In this document: positions 1 through 10,500 of the stretch, one piece after another | How positions within the stretch are numbered: position 1 is the first letter of the stretch | How the letters are laid out: each line of letters opens with the position of its first letter | Assembly: GCA_026936325.1 (NCBI GenBank) | Contig: JAPTHN010000008.1 | Coordinates: forward strand, 52,245,706 to 52,309,705 | Direction: 5' to 3' | Length of the DNA: 64,000 nucleotides | Origin: Platynereis dumerilii | Lineage: Eukaryota; Annelida; Polychaeta; Phyllodocida; Nereididae | Position numbers and translations under genes: made by a program | Notes under the pieces: generated by a model | Seen by the model: the letters and a program-made list of their open reading frames with translations, nothing else | Told to the model about the DNA's origin: nothing | Databases searched by the model: none

Positions 1-31
1 TGTAAAATACTGGTTTTTCTGAAGATACTTA

Positions 32-993
32 GGGGAGAGCGGGGCACAGTGAGACACTTTTTTTATTTTCAAGTGTACCAAAATGTTGGCAGTAACGAGT
101 TAATTGAGATTTGATTCACATTATAGATTTGACGTTGGGTATATTGTCCAGTATTTTCAGGTACCTACAATTTACAGGTTTGGAGAAACGTTGAGTTACG
201 TCCATGCTCGTTAAGTGTGTCACTGTGCCCCGTGGGCGAGGCACAGTGAGACAGCAGGCGGGGCACAGTGAGACAGGGCATCTGCTGCCATAACTGCCGA
301 TCCTCAGAACCTGCGGAATTGTTCTATCAATTGTTGCTACAGAAACTACTGTACTCTAATAAAAGCAGCTGGCTAGGTGATTTTTTAGGTCCTTTTTTGA
401 GCATGTTTTGAAACTTCATCGAACAGCACACATGCACGACTTATTTAATCTGCCGCACCTGTTACATACTAATCAAAATTCTTCTCGGATACTTCCCTTT
501 GATATGACTCACTAAAATCAGTAGTTTATAGGAGGCATTTTGTTTTTAATAGTGAATTGTGAGCTATGCATTATATTCAGGTCGTTTCGAGTGTATTTGG
601 TGATGTCTCACTGTGCCCCTCCTCAAACTGTCTCACTGTGCCCCACGCAGCTCTCTTTATAAAATTTTTAAATCCCGCAGACCTGGTGCCTGCATTGTGG
701 TTCGTCAACTCACTAAACTGAGACAAATAATCAAGGTTTGAATCCCTGGCAATTGATTTGCATTATACCATTTTTCTTGGGGATTATAACAAAAAGTCAT
801 TTAGCAAAATTATTTACTTTTACTGGCTAAAAACCAAAATATTGAAATTCCACTCTCGATGTGCTGTGTAGGCATTCAGGATATAGGACAGTCTCTCAGT
901 TGTTTACTTTTTGTGCTATACAAAAGCGGGTTGATCTTTATATCGTACCAGTTAGACGCTACGAGCTTTGTCTCACTGTGCCCCGCTCTCCCC
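32..993. mobile_element. TIR DNA element, GGGGAGAG family, non-autonomous
   Basis: The ends are inverted copies beginning GGGGAGAGCGGGGCACAGTG, at 32 and ending at 993. A TA dinucleotide lies just outside each end (30-31 and 994-995) and could be a target duplication. The GGGGCACAGTGAGACA motif recurs inside, near 222-280 and 604-645, in both orientations. No transposase frame is seen, so it looks non-autonomous. A fragment of the same left end occurs at 56072. Confidence 0.75.
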
Positions 994-1126
994 TACTTGA
1001 TTTATATAAAATTTACATAATTTTCCCCCTATATACAATGGGCATATTTAGAAAATGATAAATTGACATTTCAAGAAGTTAAATTTTGTCAAACCACAGC
1101 CTTACCTTTATTAATAAGAGGCAATT

Positions 1127-1140
1127 AAGTGCATGGTTGC
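1127..1140. repeat. Target-site duplication of SINE, left copy
   Basis: AAGTGCATGGTTGC is repeated exactly at 1447-1460, flanking the SINE between them. This length is typical of LINE-machinery insertion. Confidence 0.85.
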
Positions 1141-1446
1141 GAGTTCCTCCGTGGCCTAATGGTTAAGAGTGCTTGTTTGCACAACCACTGGCTCTGAGGG
1201 CGTCGGTTCGAATCCCACCCCGGAACTCAATTTAGTCCGAGCCCATGGGACATTAAATGGAGGCGGGTTGTATCCAGTGTTCTATGCTGGGGCAACTGAA
1301 AGACCCTTGGCATCCCTGAATTAATAGGGTATGTACCAGACTCACAGTCTTCTCATCTCATCATCATGCCTCGATATAGCCCAATAAGGTGCTGCTGAGG
1401 CGTAAAACACAAACAAACAAACAAACAAACAAACAAACAAACAAAC
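1141..1446 (+). mobile_element. tRNA-derived SINE, full length
   Basis: The first ~85 bases form a tRNA-like head. GAGTTCC at the 5' end pairs with GGAACTC at its 3' end, an A-box-like TGGCCTAATGG lies near the start, and a B-box GGTTCGAATCC precedes the closing stem. A ~190-base unique body follows, then a (CAAA)n tail. Flanking 14-bp duplications (1127-1140, 1447-1460) define the ends exactly. A 5'-truncated relative lies at 28680-28891. It is a mobile element and not a tRNA gene, because the body and tail are attached and a second copy shares the body. Confidence 0.9.
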
Positions 1447-1460
1447 AAGTGCATGGTTGC

Positions 1461-1869
1461 AGCTGAATGCACTGAGGCAAGCTGAGAAGAGGTTCAACTA
1501 GTAGGGTCCAGGAGGGGATTCTGCTTATTTTGAGGGTTTCGTGTACATGGTGGTAAACTGACCTTGTTTATTGTGATAAACACTCAATTGCGAGCAATCA
1601 AAGACAATGTTTGGTTGAAATTATTGTACACTTTGGTAGAGCACACATTGGGTGTAAAATTTAATATCAACAAAATGTTCTTTGTTAGAACACAGTCTTT
1701 GAATTCGAAAATGTAAAAATCTGTGCTATTGGCCCAAGCATAAATATGACCCTTTTTGTCTGTGCTATGATTATTTCTCTTGGAGGTTCCACATGCCAAT
1801 GACCATTGAATTGATTCATTTTAAAGGTTAATCTTTCCTTTGGTGTCAGTAATGTGGAATAAAAAGGAT
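1461..1869. other. Gap, no gene seen
   Basis: No exon, RNA gene or repeat boundary could be supported here. It is A+T-rich sequence between a SINE and the 3' tail of a LINE. Confidence 0.5.
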
Positions 1870-3650
1870 GTTCAAATTCAAATTCAAATTCAAATTCAAA
1901 TGTTTGATTATTCTCGGAAAGAAAGCAGTTACAGAAACACAGTAATAACAAATAAAAACAGAAATTAAAAAGAATGGGTTCTACTTCTTAGCTAAAAAGT
2001 TAAAACAAATTAAATTCTACATTGTGCACATTTACACATTGTCCCTTTGTGGTTCACTAATTTGGATTTAAAATTGTCCAGTGTTAGTGCCAATTTAAGT
2101 TCATTTTCGAGCTCATTCCAAAGCTTTGGACCAGCGAAACGTAGCGAGTTGAGTCCGTATTTTGTCGTGCGAGCTCTAGGCAGTTTGAAGGTAGGTCCTC
2201 TTCTGGAGCTCCTTGTCTGAACAGTGAAAATGTCATTATAGTAGGCTGGGCCGAGTCCATTTAAACATTTGTACATTTCAGTTACAATGGCCTTTTCTCG
2301 TAGAAGTTCAACAGTACAACTTTTACTTCTATGTAAAAGCTCCTCGTAGGAGGAGTTGTAGTCATTAAATGTGATACATAAACCTCGAAAGTTAATTTTT
2401 TCCATTTTTTGTCTTGAATATTTACTGCTAAAATGCATTAGCGGAGAACAATATAAGAAAAGTGAGATACTACGTAGCAAGTTTACAATCTTTGGTAAGA
2501 AATTTGGATAGCCTTTTTAAGGCTGGTAATTTTGCATTTGCTAGTTTGCACTTCTGTTTTACATGTTTGTCAAACACTAAAGCTTTGTCAATATAGAAAC
2601 CTAATAATTTGGCCTCGTCTTGGCTGGTTAAAGTGATATTTTCGATTGAAATTGTGACAGAGTCTTCATTTGCTTTTTTGTTGGGACATAGAAATAGAAA
2701 CTGAAATTTGTCCAAGTTGGCTTTCATCATGTTGTCCTTAAACCAAACAGCCAACTGAGAGACAGTTTTCTTAACCAGGTCAATTGTTTCATTTCTGGTT
2801 GAACCCATCACCGTGCAGGTGTTATCATCCGCATAATTACTCGGAATGATACTATTCAAGTAGGTCGTTAATATAGACATTAAAGCAATGGGGACCTACT
2901 ACTCTTCCCTGAGGGACGCCTTTATTTAATCTAGCCCAAGTGCTAACATTTTGTCCTATTTTTTACTCTAAGTGATCTATTTTCTAGGTAGCTTTCGATA
3001 AGCTTGGCTGAATTTTCACAAAATTTGTAAGCTCTACATTTTTCAACTAACAGTTTGAGGGGTAGACAATCGAAAGCTTTTGAAAGATCTGACATAACGA
3101 TTCCCACAAATTTACCTTCGTCCAAGGCTCGTTTCCATATTTCTGTGCAATGAATTAGCCCTGAGTGACATCCAAGAGAAGTTCTATATGCCGAAAGAAA
3201 GGGGCTGTAAATTTTGTCAAGATGGGATGTCATCTGTTCAGTCATTAAAGTTTCGATAATTTTTGAGGTGCTAGTTAGAATACTGACAGGTCGGTAATTT
3301 GACCATGTTAATTTTGATTTAGCTTTATGAATGGGTAGAATTTCAGCCTTTTTTAGGGATATTGGAAACGTGCCTTGTTTGAAAATGTTGTTGAACAAAT
3401 TACAAATGGTCGGTGCAATGGTTGAACTGCTGGCTTTAAGAGCCTAGGCAGTATTCCGTCGTAACCAGTAGATTTGTTTACATCAACTTTATCTAAAGTT
3501 TTTCTAACCACATTAACTTCAACAGTTTGAAAGTTGAAAATAGGTAAATCAATCGACTCCATGTGGCTCTTGATAGTAGCAAGAATAGGGTGGTTTTCAA
3601 TGTTGGTGCCAAATTTGGAAATTTTCAAATTTTTTGGGCTTTTCGAGAAA
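1870..3650 (-). mobile_element. LINE (CR1/Jockey-like), 5'-truncated and decayed
   Basis: Read on the minus strand, three overlapping frames give the reverse-transcriptase region of a non-LTR retrotransposon. From upstream to downstream they contain a linker with KSTGYDGILPRLLK, the NYRPVSILTSTSKIIE motif (RT block 1), the DLSKAFDCLPLKLLVEKC motif, YADDNT (catalytic block, near 2833) and a C-terminal domain with CKCAQC. At least two frame changes separate these blocks, so the copy is dead. The 3' end at 1870-1905 carries a short TTTGAA tandem tail, as in L2/CR1-type elements. The endonuclease is missing. The upstream boundary near 3650 is uncertain. Clade assignment is from motif style only. 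Confidence 0.85.
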
Positions 3651-3751
3651 AGTCTCTGTGGCTCTGCCCCCCCCCCCCTAGGATTCAGCCCAGGCCGTGG
3701 CCCTGAAGACACAGGGAAGGATATCAGCCATGTTGGCCTATAATAACGTCT

Positions 3752-4160
3752 AAGGGACCGTTCAGAATTTATGACTGGGGGGGGGGGGTGGGAGTTTTGC
3801 TGGAACTTCCCGTCAAAAATTGATACCCCCCCTTGAGTTTCATGCGGATTTTTTGTACCCCACCCTTAGGTTTCACGCATATTTTTAGTACCCCCCCCTG
3901 GACATACAAAGCAATGCACACATATACACTGTTATACATGACCACGCGTACAGATTCGCGTCATTTCGCGGACTTTTGCGCGTAAAGAAGTCCAAATAAA
4001 ATGAGTTTATGCGTGTTTTATAACATTTTTTCTTTGTTAAAATTTCTTACCCCCCCTTGGAAGTGTTGTCAAAAATTAATACCCCCCCTTGAAGCACGTG
4101 TGAAAAGTTAGTACCCCCTCGTCCAAGACCCCCCCAGTCATAAATTCTGAACGGTCCCTT
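3752..4160. mobile_element. TIR element with AAGGGACCGTTCAGAATTTA ends
   Basis: The left end AAGGGACCGTTCAGAATTTA at 3752 is matched by its inverted copy ending at 4160. Both continue inward into a C/G homopolymer run. The interior repeats 'accccccctt' blocks and contains no gene. It ends only 85 bases before the first recognised exon of the protease gene. A target duplication could not be fixed. Confidence 0.75.
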
Positions 4161-4245
4161 TAAAATATGTTTAAATCTCACCTTAACTGTACGTGCTATC
4201 AATCACAATTGCTTGTTATAACCACCGTCATGCTTCTCATTGCAG

Positions 4246-4343
4246 ATACAAAATGGACGTCAAACCTCAGGTGGAAGTTGAATGAAACTCATGCTTCAGT
4301 GAGCGACGCTGATGCACTGAGGATACTCACTGAATCTATTGGT
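4246..4343 (+). CDS. MMP exon: start of catalytic domain
   Basis: Acceptor TTGCAG precedes and donor GTAAGG follows. The exon enters with two bases of a split codon and ends in phase 0. It reads [20 protein letters not shown], matching the conserved 'KW...LTYRI.N' start of the matrixin fold, then the first helix ([12 protein letters not shown]). Its N-terminal neighbour, which should carry the cysteine switch, was not found. Confidence 0.8.
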
Positions 4344-7300
4344 GTAAGGTCCATTCTTTTGTCACTGAAATTCTTTTGAAGAGATTGTTTTGTCAATATT
4401 CTTTGGATTAGATTGCTTAGTCACAATGACTAATTATATCCAATGCTATGCTATGGGAGATTTTACTTTTAGTCTACATTGCATGGCATCCATCAAATAT
4501 CTCAAACACCACACCATGCACAATGCTCACCCTTTCCCAACGTTCAAAGACACCCCAAAACTTGTCAAATCTTACAATAATTTATAAATATCATAACCAT
4601 TTCCACATCCAAAATACATTTTTCATCTGAGTTGCTGTGCTTTTGGCCTGCAGCCATGTTTATTTTCAAAAACATATACCACCCACAGGTGTCGCCACAC
4701 GCATACTTGTATGCACAATTGCTCCCCTGCTGGAAATATTTGGCATTACTAAAATAGGGACTGGGTATGGCTAGATGTGTAGGGCATGGGGGATATGGAG
4801 GCAGTATACCTGCTCTTGTTAAGTTAGTATAGATTGATAATGTCAAAGTCACCCCAGCAGTGCTGAGGAATGCCTTTCCCCCCCTGTCCCCCCTGTCCCC
4901 CCTGTCCCCCCTGTCCCCCCTGTCCCCCACCAAGTACCCTAATGACAATTAGGGATGCCCGGATAACCAGCAAGGTATCCGGTATCCGGTATCCGGACAG
5001 ATATTGGAATTTGCAGGATATCCGGTATACGGCAGAATGATGGTGTCATAACCGAATGTCTGGGATGCTGAAAAATAAGTGAAAAGCTAAAAAAAACTTT
5101 GATTATAAATAAAATATTTACAAGAACACAGTCAAGAACATGATGTTATCATCGTCAAAATTTTAATTTAGTTAAAGAACATAACGAAAAACATTCCATC
5201 AGAGGAACCGTCCTCCTGCAGGACCGATATCTCTTGGCTCTCCGAAAAAAATATTTTTAATCAACTGCGAGTGCTGCAAAACTTCCTATCCGGTTCCTAT
5301 CTGGTTCCTATCCGGTTCCTATCCGGTTCCTATCCGGTTCCTATCTGGTTCCTATCCGGTAGTTAGTGTTGCCGGATTATTCGGTATCCAGCAATTTTCA
5401 CTATCCGTGCATCACTAATGACCATCATTATGCAAGTTTTTTATTTATCATTTCAGGAATGGACGAAATGGATGAGTACCATCACTCTCACTCAGTCAAC
5501 AGACACCGATTCTGAATTCATGGTAAAATATCCTGTGTAAGTGAAAACATGTCACTATATCATTCTGAATTCATGGTAAAATATCCTGTGTAAGTGAAAA
5601 CATGTCACTATATCATTCTGAATTCATGGTAAAATATCCTGTGTAAGTGAAAACATGTCATTATATCATTCTGAATTCATGGTAAAATATCCTGTGTAAG
5701 TGAAAACATGTCACTATATCATTCTGAATTCATGGTGAAATATCCTGTGTAAGTGAAAACATGTCATTATATCATTCTGAATTCATGGTAAAATATCCTG
5801 TGTAAGTGAAAACATGTCACTATATCATTCTGAATTCATGGTAAAATATCCTGTGTAAGTGAAAACATGTCACTATATCATTCTGAATTCATGGTAAAAT
5901 ATCCTGTGTAAGTGAAAACATGTCACTATATCATTCTGAATTCATGGTAAAATATCCTGTGTAAGTGAAAACATGTCACTATATCATTCTGAATTCATGG
6001 TAAAATATCCTGTGTAAGTGAAAACATGTCACTATATCATTCTGAATTCATGGTAAAATATCCTGTGTAAGTGAAAACATGTCATTATATCATATTGAAC
6101 TGTTTGTATTTTTGTCCATCCAATAACTAATACTATGTCTTGGAGCCATATTTTGATGGCCTCAGCGTTGGCTCGGTTTCAGTTCCAATTACTTGGTCTT
6201 GCCTCGGTCTCAGTGGTCTTTGGGCCAGTGATGGAGGTCCTCGTGGCCAGCCTCGAGGATACATTTTGATGGCCTCGGTCTCGGAGGCTGATGCCTCAGT
6301 CTCTGATGTCCCGGCCTCAACTACATCACTGGTTACAGGTGTGATAGATAGATCTGCGGGCTTTAAAATGATATGCCATATGTCTCAGAGAAGCAAATGG
6401 TTGCTTCGCAAATTACCGGTAAATTTTTGAAGTCCTTGGCGCTGATTGACTCTCGTGACGTAAATCGATGATAATATGCGGTATGGAAATATTTGTCTAA
6501 GTCAGATTCTCTGCGTGATTCAACAGTGATTGTAGTTAAATTATGTCTAGCATTACACATGTAGTAACTCAGAATAGGCTGAATTCCATACTCGCAATAT
6601 TTCATACACTTCAGACCCAAAGTGAGCACTTTCTTTCATATGAAATGCCAATTTTTAGCAAATAAATGAAATTTCGAGGGAAGACTTCCAAATGCAAAAT
6701 ATGGCATAGTAGGGGATTGAAGAGAGGTAGAGACATGATTGGGGTCTTAAATTAAACACAAGTTATTCCTTTTGTATCCTTAATAGGTAAGGTAAAAGTC
6801 GTACTTCAAGTATTCAGAATCAAGACTGATAAATGACATTTTTGGCGCAATATTCAAATCTCATACACATATGGGGTCTAAATCTAATAGTTTCTGAGTT
6901 ATTTACAAAAAACCTGATTTTTATGGCAGCCTTCTTGAATTAATGCTAATTTGGGGGTGTTCCACCATTTGGATTTTCCATGACTTTTAGTATGTCTTAC
7001 TTGACATATTTAGGGACCAAATTCCACTGGAACCATTTCTGTTGCAATTTGTTCTAGGTCATTTCACATATTGACTAGACTACATGTAGTTCTGCAAGGG
7101 ATCTCAGGTGCCATCTACAAAAATGAATGTTCACCTCATGTGACATTAAGTGAAAGGTAGAACCATCATTGAAATGTCCTCTTTTTTTAGGGTTGATGCC
7201 AATGGTGCACATGGAGACGGATTTGACTTTTCAAGTACAACTTTAGCTCACGCTTTCTATCCTACCACACACCACCTCGGCGGAGATCTGCATTATAATA

Positions 7301-7354
7301 CGTTGAAAACCTTTGACACTAGTGAGCCGCCAGCCAGTGACAGTATGTTTTGCT

Positions 7355-7423
<69 letters not shown>

Positions 7424-7470
7424 ATATCTATCTATATATCTATCTATATATCTATATATCTGTCCGTCTG

Positions 7471-7537
<67 letters not shown>

Positions 7538-7538
7538 G

Positions 7539-7571
<33 letters not shown>

Positions 7572-10500
7572 TTATTTATCTCTCTATCTATCTAGCTATC
7601 TATCTATCAGTCTATCAATATATCTGATATATCTGATCAACCTATTTTTCTAGATCTATCGATCTCATAAAAATAGTAAAATTGTGAATTACTTCATCAA
7701 AATAGAAATAGAAAATCTACTAAGCTTGTCAAAAATTATCAGCACCACTGACAAGTGACAAGGAACTACTAACCTTAAAGTTTTGAGATATTTGTAAAGA
7801 GATTATCTAAATTTGACCATGTTGATCTATTTTGTTTGCAGAATTCAGCTTGAAGCACATAACTGTGCATGAACTTGGTCATGCTCTGGGAATCAAGCAT
7901 TCAGCTGTCCAGGGGTCTGTGATGTATGCTTTTGTTGGCAAAGGGTATGCATTTCCCGGCTTGCATGAAGACGACATCTTGGCAATTCTGACTCTATATG
8001 GTAAGTCCTGCCTTCCAATTATCGGCCTTCTCAGAATAAAGGCTTCCTCTATATGTCATATTGCCATTGGTGAGTCATGTACTCCACGAAGATCCCATGC
8101 GCTGGAAGGTACTGGTAAGGGAATATACTAAGAGAAAGTGCAACGTGCCTTACATAATTCTCATTTTGTGCACTAGCTGCTTCCTGTTTACATTTTACTG
8201 CTCTGTGCAGGCTTCACACCAGGTGATGTCACGACTGTTGTCACCCTAGCAACCTATGACAGTATGATCTGTGATGTCACAGAACAAGCTGTCCAGAATG
8301 AATTGCAGCAGGAAGACGTCCTTTCACAGAAAACACACTTCTGATTAGCGTTGCATCGCCTCCGTGATGTACTCCCATGCAATTTGATGCATATTCAAAA
8401 TAAAGGCTTCCTCCAGGCAGACTCGTTTCCATCCACATATCAGTGGACTGGCAGGTACTAGTGCCGTCACAAAGCCTTTTTGAATCCACGGATGTTGATT
8501 CCTTTGTTTTCTCGACCAATCAAATCACAGAGATCGGTAGTAGCTATATAAGGTCATTCATCGACCTTGGATTCCAGATTGCCTCCAGGTGATTGTTAAG
8601 TCCTGTAGTCACCATTGAAACCCTCCTCAGAATTTGAAACCCCACTCAGAATAAAGGCTTCCTCAATGCCATTAGGGTTAAATCTTGCACTGATGTACTA
8701 CCAATTCACTTCATACTCAATTCAAAATAAAGACCCATTCCAGCGGACTGTTAAGTCATGTGGGCACATTTGAAATCCTACTAGTCACAATTGAAATCCT
8801 ACTAGTCACAATTGAAATCCTACTAGTCACATTTGAAATCCTACTAGTCACAATTGAAATCAGTGGCGGATCCAGACAGGGTCATCTAGGGGGGGGGCGT
8901 GCATGTTTTGGGCATTTGTGGCCCCGCTTTGCAGCGTATTTTCTTCAAAATACTATAATTATCTCAGTTGTCTAGGGGGGGCCCGTGCCCCCTAGACCCC
9001 CCTGTATCCGCCACTGGAAATCCTACTAGTCACAATTGAAATCCTACTAGCCACAGTTGAAATCCTACTAGTCACAGTTGGAATCCTACTAGTCACAGTT
9101 GAAATCCTAACAGTCACAATTGAAATCCTATTACTCACAGTTGAAATTCTACTAGTCACAATTGAAATCCTACTCAGAATAAAGGCCCCCTGAGGGACTG
9201 ATAAACCCCATTATAGAATAAAGGTCTGCTCGGTAAGTCTTGCATTCGAATTAAAACTTTTGATTCAACACAGCCACAGAATTGAAAAAGCATTATGATA
9301 AGATATATGTGGTCCATCTTTGGAACTGTTACAGTCTATCTACATATAGTCTGACTTTGTAATTTTCAGGGCCATGCAATCAGAATCCGTGCCAGAATAA
9401 TGGCAATTGCAGTATTGTGGCAAGTGGTTCAGGGTACTCTTGCTCGTGTACCACCGGCTTTACCGGCACCAACTGTGAAACTGGTAAGATATATTTCACA
9501 TTTCATTGCAGATAAATGTAATAATGAAGTAAGCTTGAAAACACTTAAATAGTATCAATGTTCGAGATTTGTTGTTATAGTAATTTTGATGCCACCAAAT
9601 ACATTTTTGAATGCTTTATAATAACCCAGAGCAAAAAGGAGTACCTTCGAAGCACTTAAATTATTTGAATTACTCAAATGTACTCCGATTGTACTGCAAA
9701 AATTCAGAAACATGTACTCCTTGCGTGGGAGCGTATTTGGAGAGTATGGATTTTCATATTGGGAGTATAAGTGAAGCTTAAGTATAAGTTATTCACCACG
9801 GGAGAGGGAATATGTGATTTATCACCCGAGGGCTTTAGCTCAAGGTGTGATAAACACATATTCCTGATCCCATGGTGAATAACCGGCTTATACCATGAGA
9901 CAAACACTCAAACATGACAGGATAACTGGACATCAAAGAATATGCATCATCCCAAGTCATACCATGACAAATTGGCCCATAACCTTTGCTAATTCATGAA
10001 TACTTAATTAACTGACCCAGTTTTGGCTCACAGTTTGAAATTGTTGCTTCTGTTTCACACTGTTACAAATGGAGAAATTGTGTATTGTTGAAAGGTGCTA
10101 TCACAGTTCCGAAAATTCCATTGAATTATGTATTTTCATAGTTCTGAAATGAAACTGTTTGAAAGTTTGCTTGTTTTACACTGTTTTTCTCAGTTGCCAG
10201 TAATCCTCTAAGTGTCCATAATCGGACTAAATCTGCCTGCAAAATGCTTATGACCTAAATAAGCAGCCAATCACAGAAGAGCTTGGAAATAGCAGAAAAC
10301 CCTGTCCATTTTAGCAGGGCTTGCGCGGGGAGGATGAGAATATGAGAATTATTTCCCTGAAATGTTGGCATGCGATTGACTGACAGAGGTGTCAAATGGT
10401 ATAATTTAAATAATTTGTGTGCTTCAAATGTAGTCCTATTTGCTCTGGGATATCATGATTATTCTCTTTCACGCAGGCTCACCATGCGCTTCTAACCCAT

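Noticed and set aside
1141-1227. tRNA gene
   Set aside because: The tRNA-like fold is continuous with a SINE body and (CAAA)n tail, and is flanked by a target duplication.
6140-6430. 96-codon frame with repeated [11 protein letters not shown]
   Set aside because: Low-complexity internal repeats in an intron. The adjoining real exons fit splice phases without it.
7356-7640. CRISPR array
   Set aside because: Simple tetranucleotide repeat in an animal intron. No spacer structure here or in the other arrays.
7150-7653. 167-codon frame spanning an MMP exon and SIYL repeats
   Set aside because: Only 7191-7342 is exon. The rest runs through the donor into the TCTA microsatellite.
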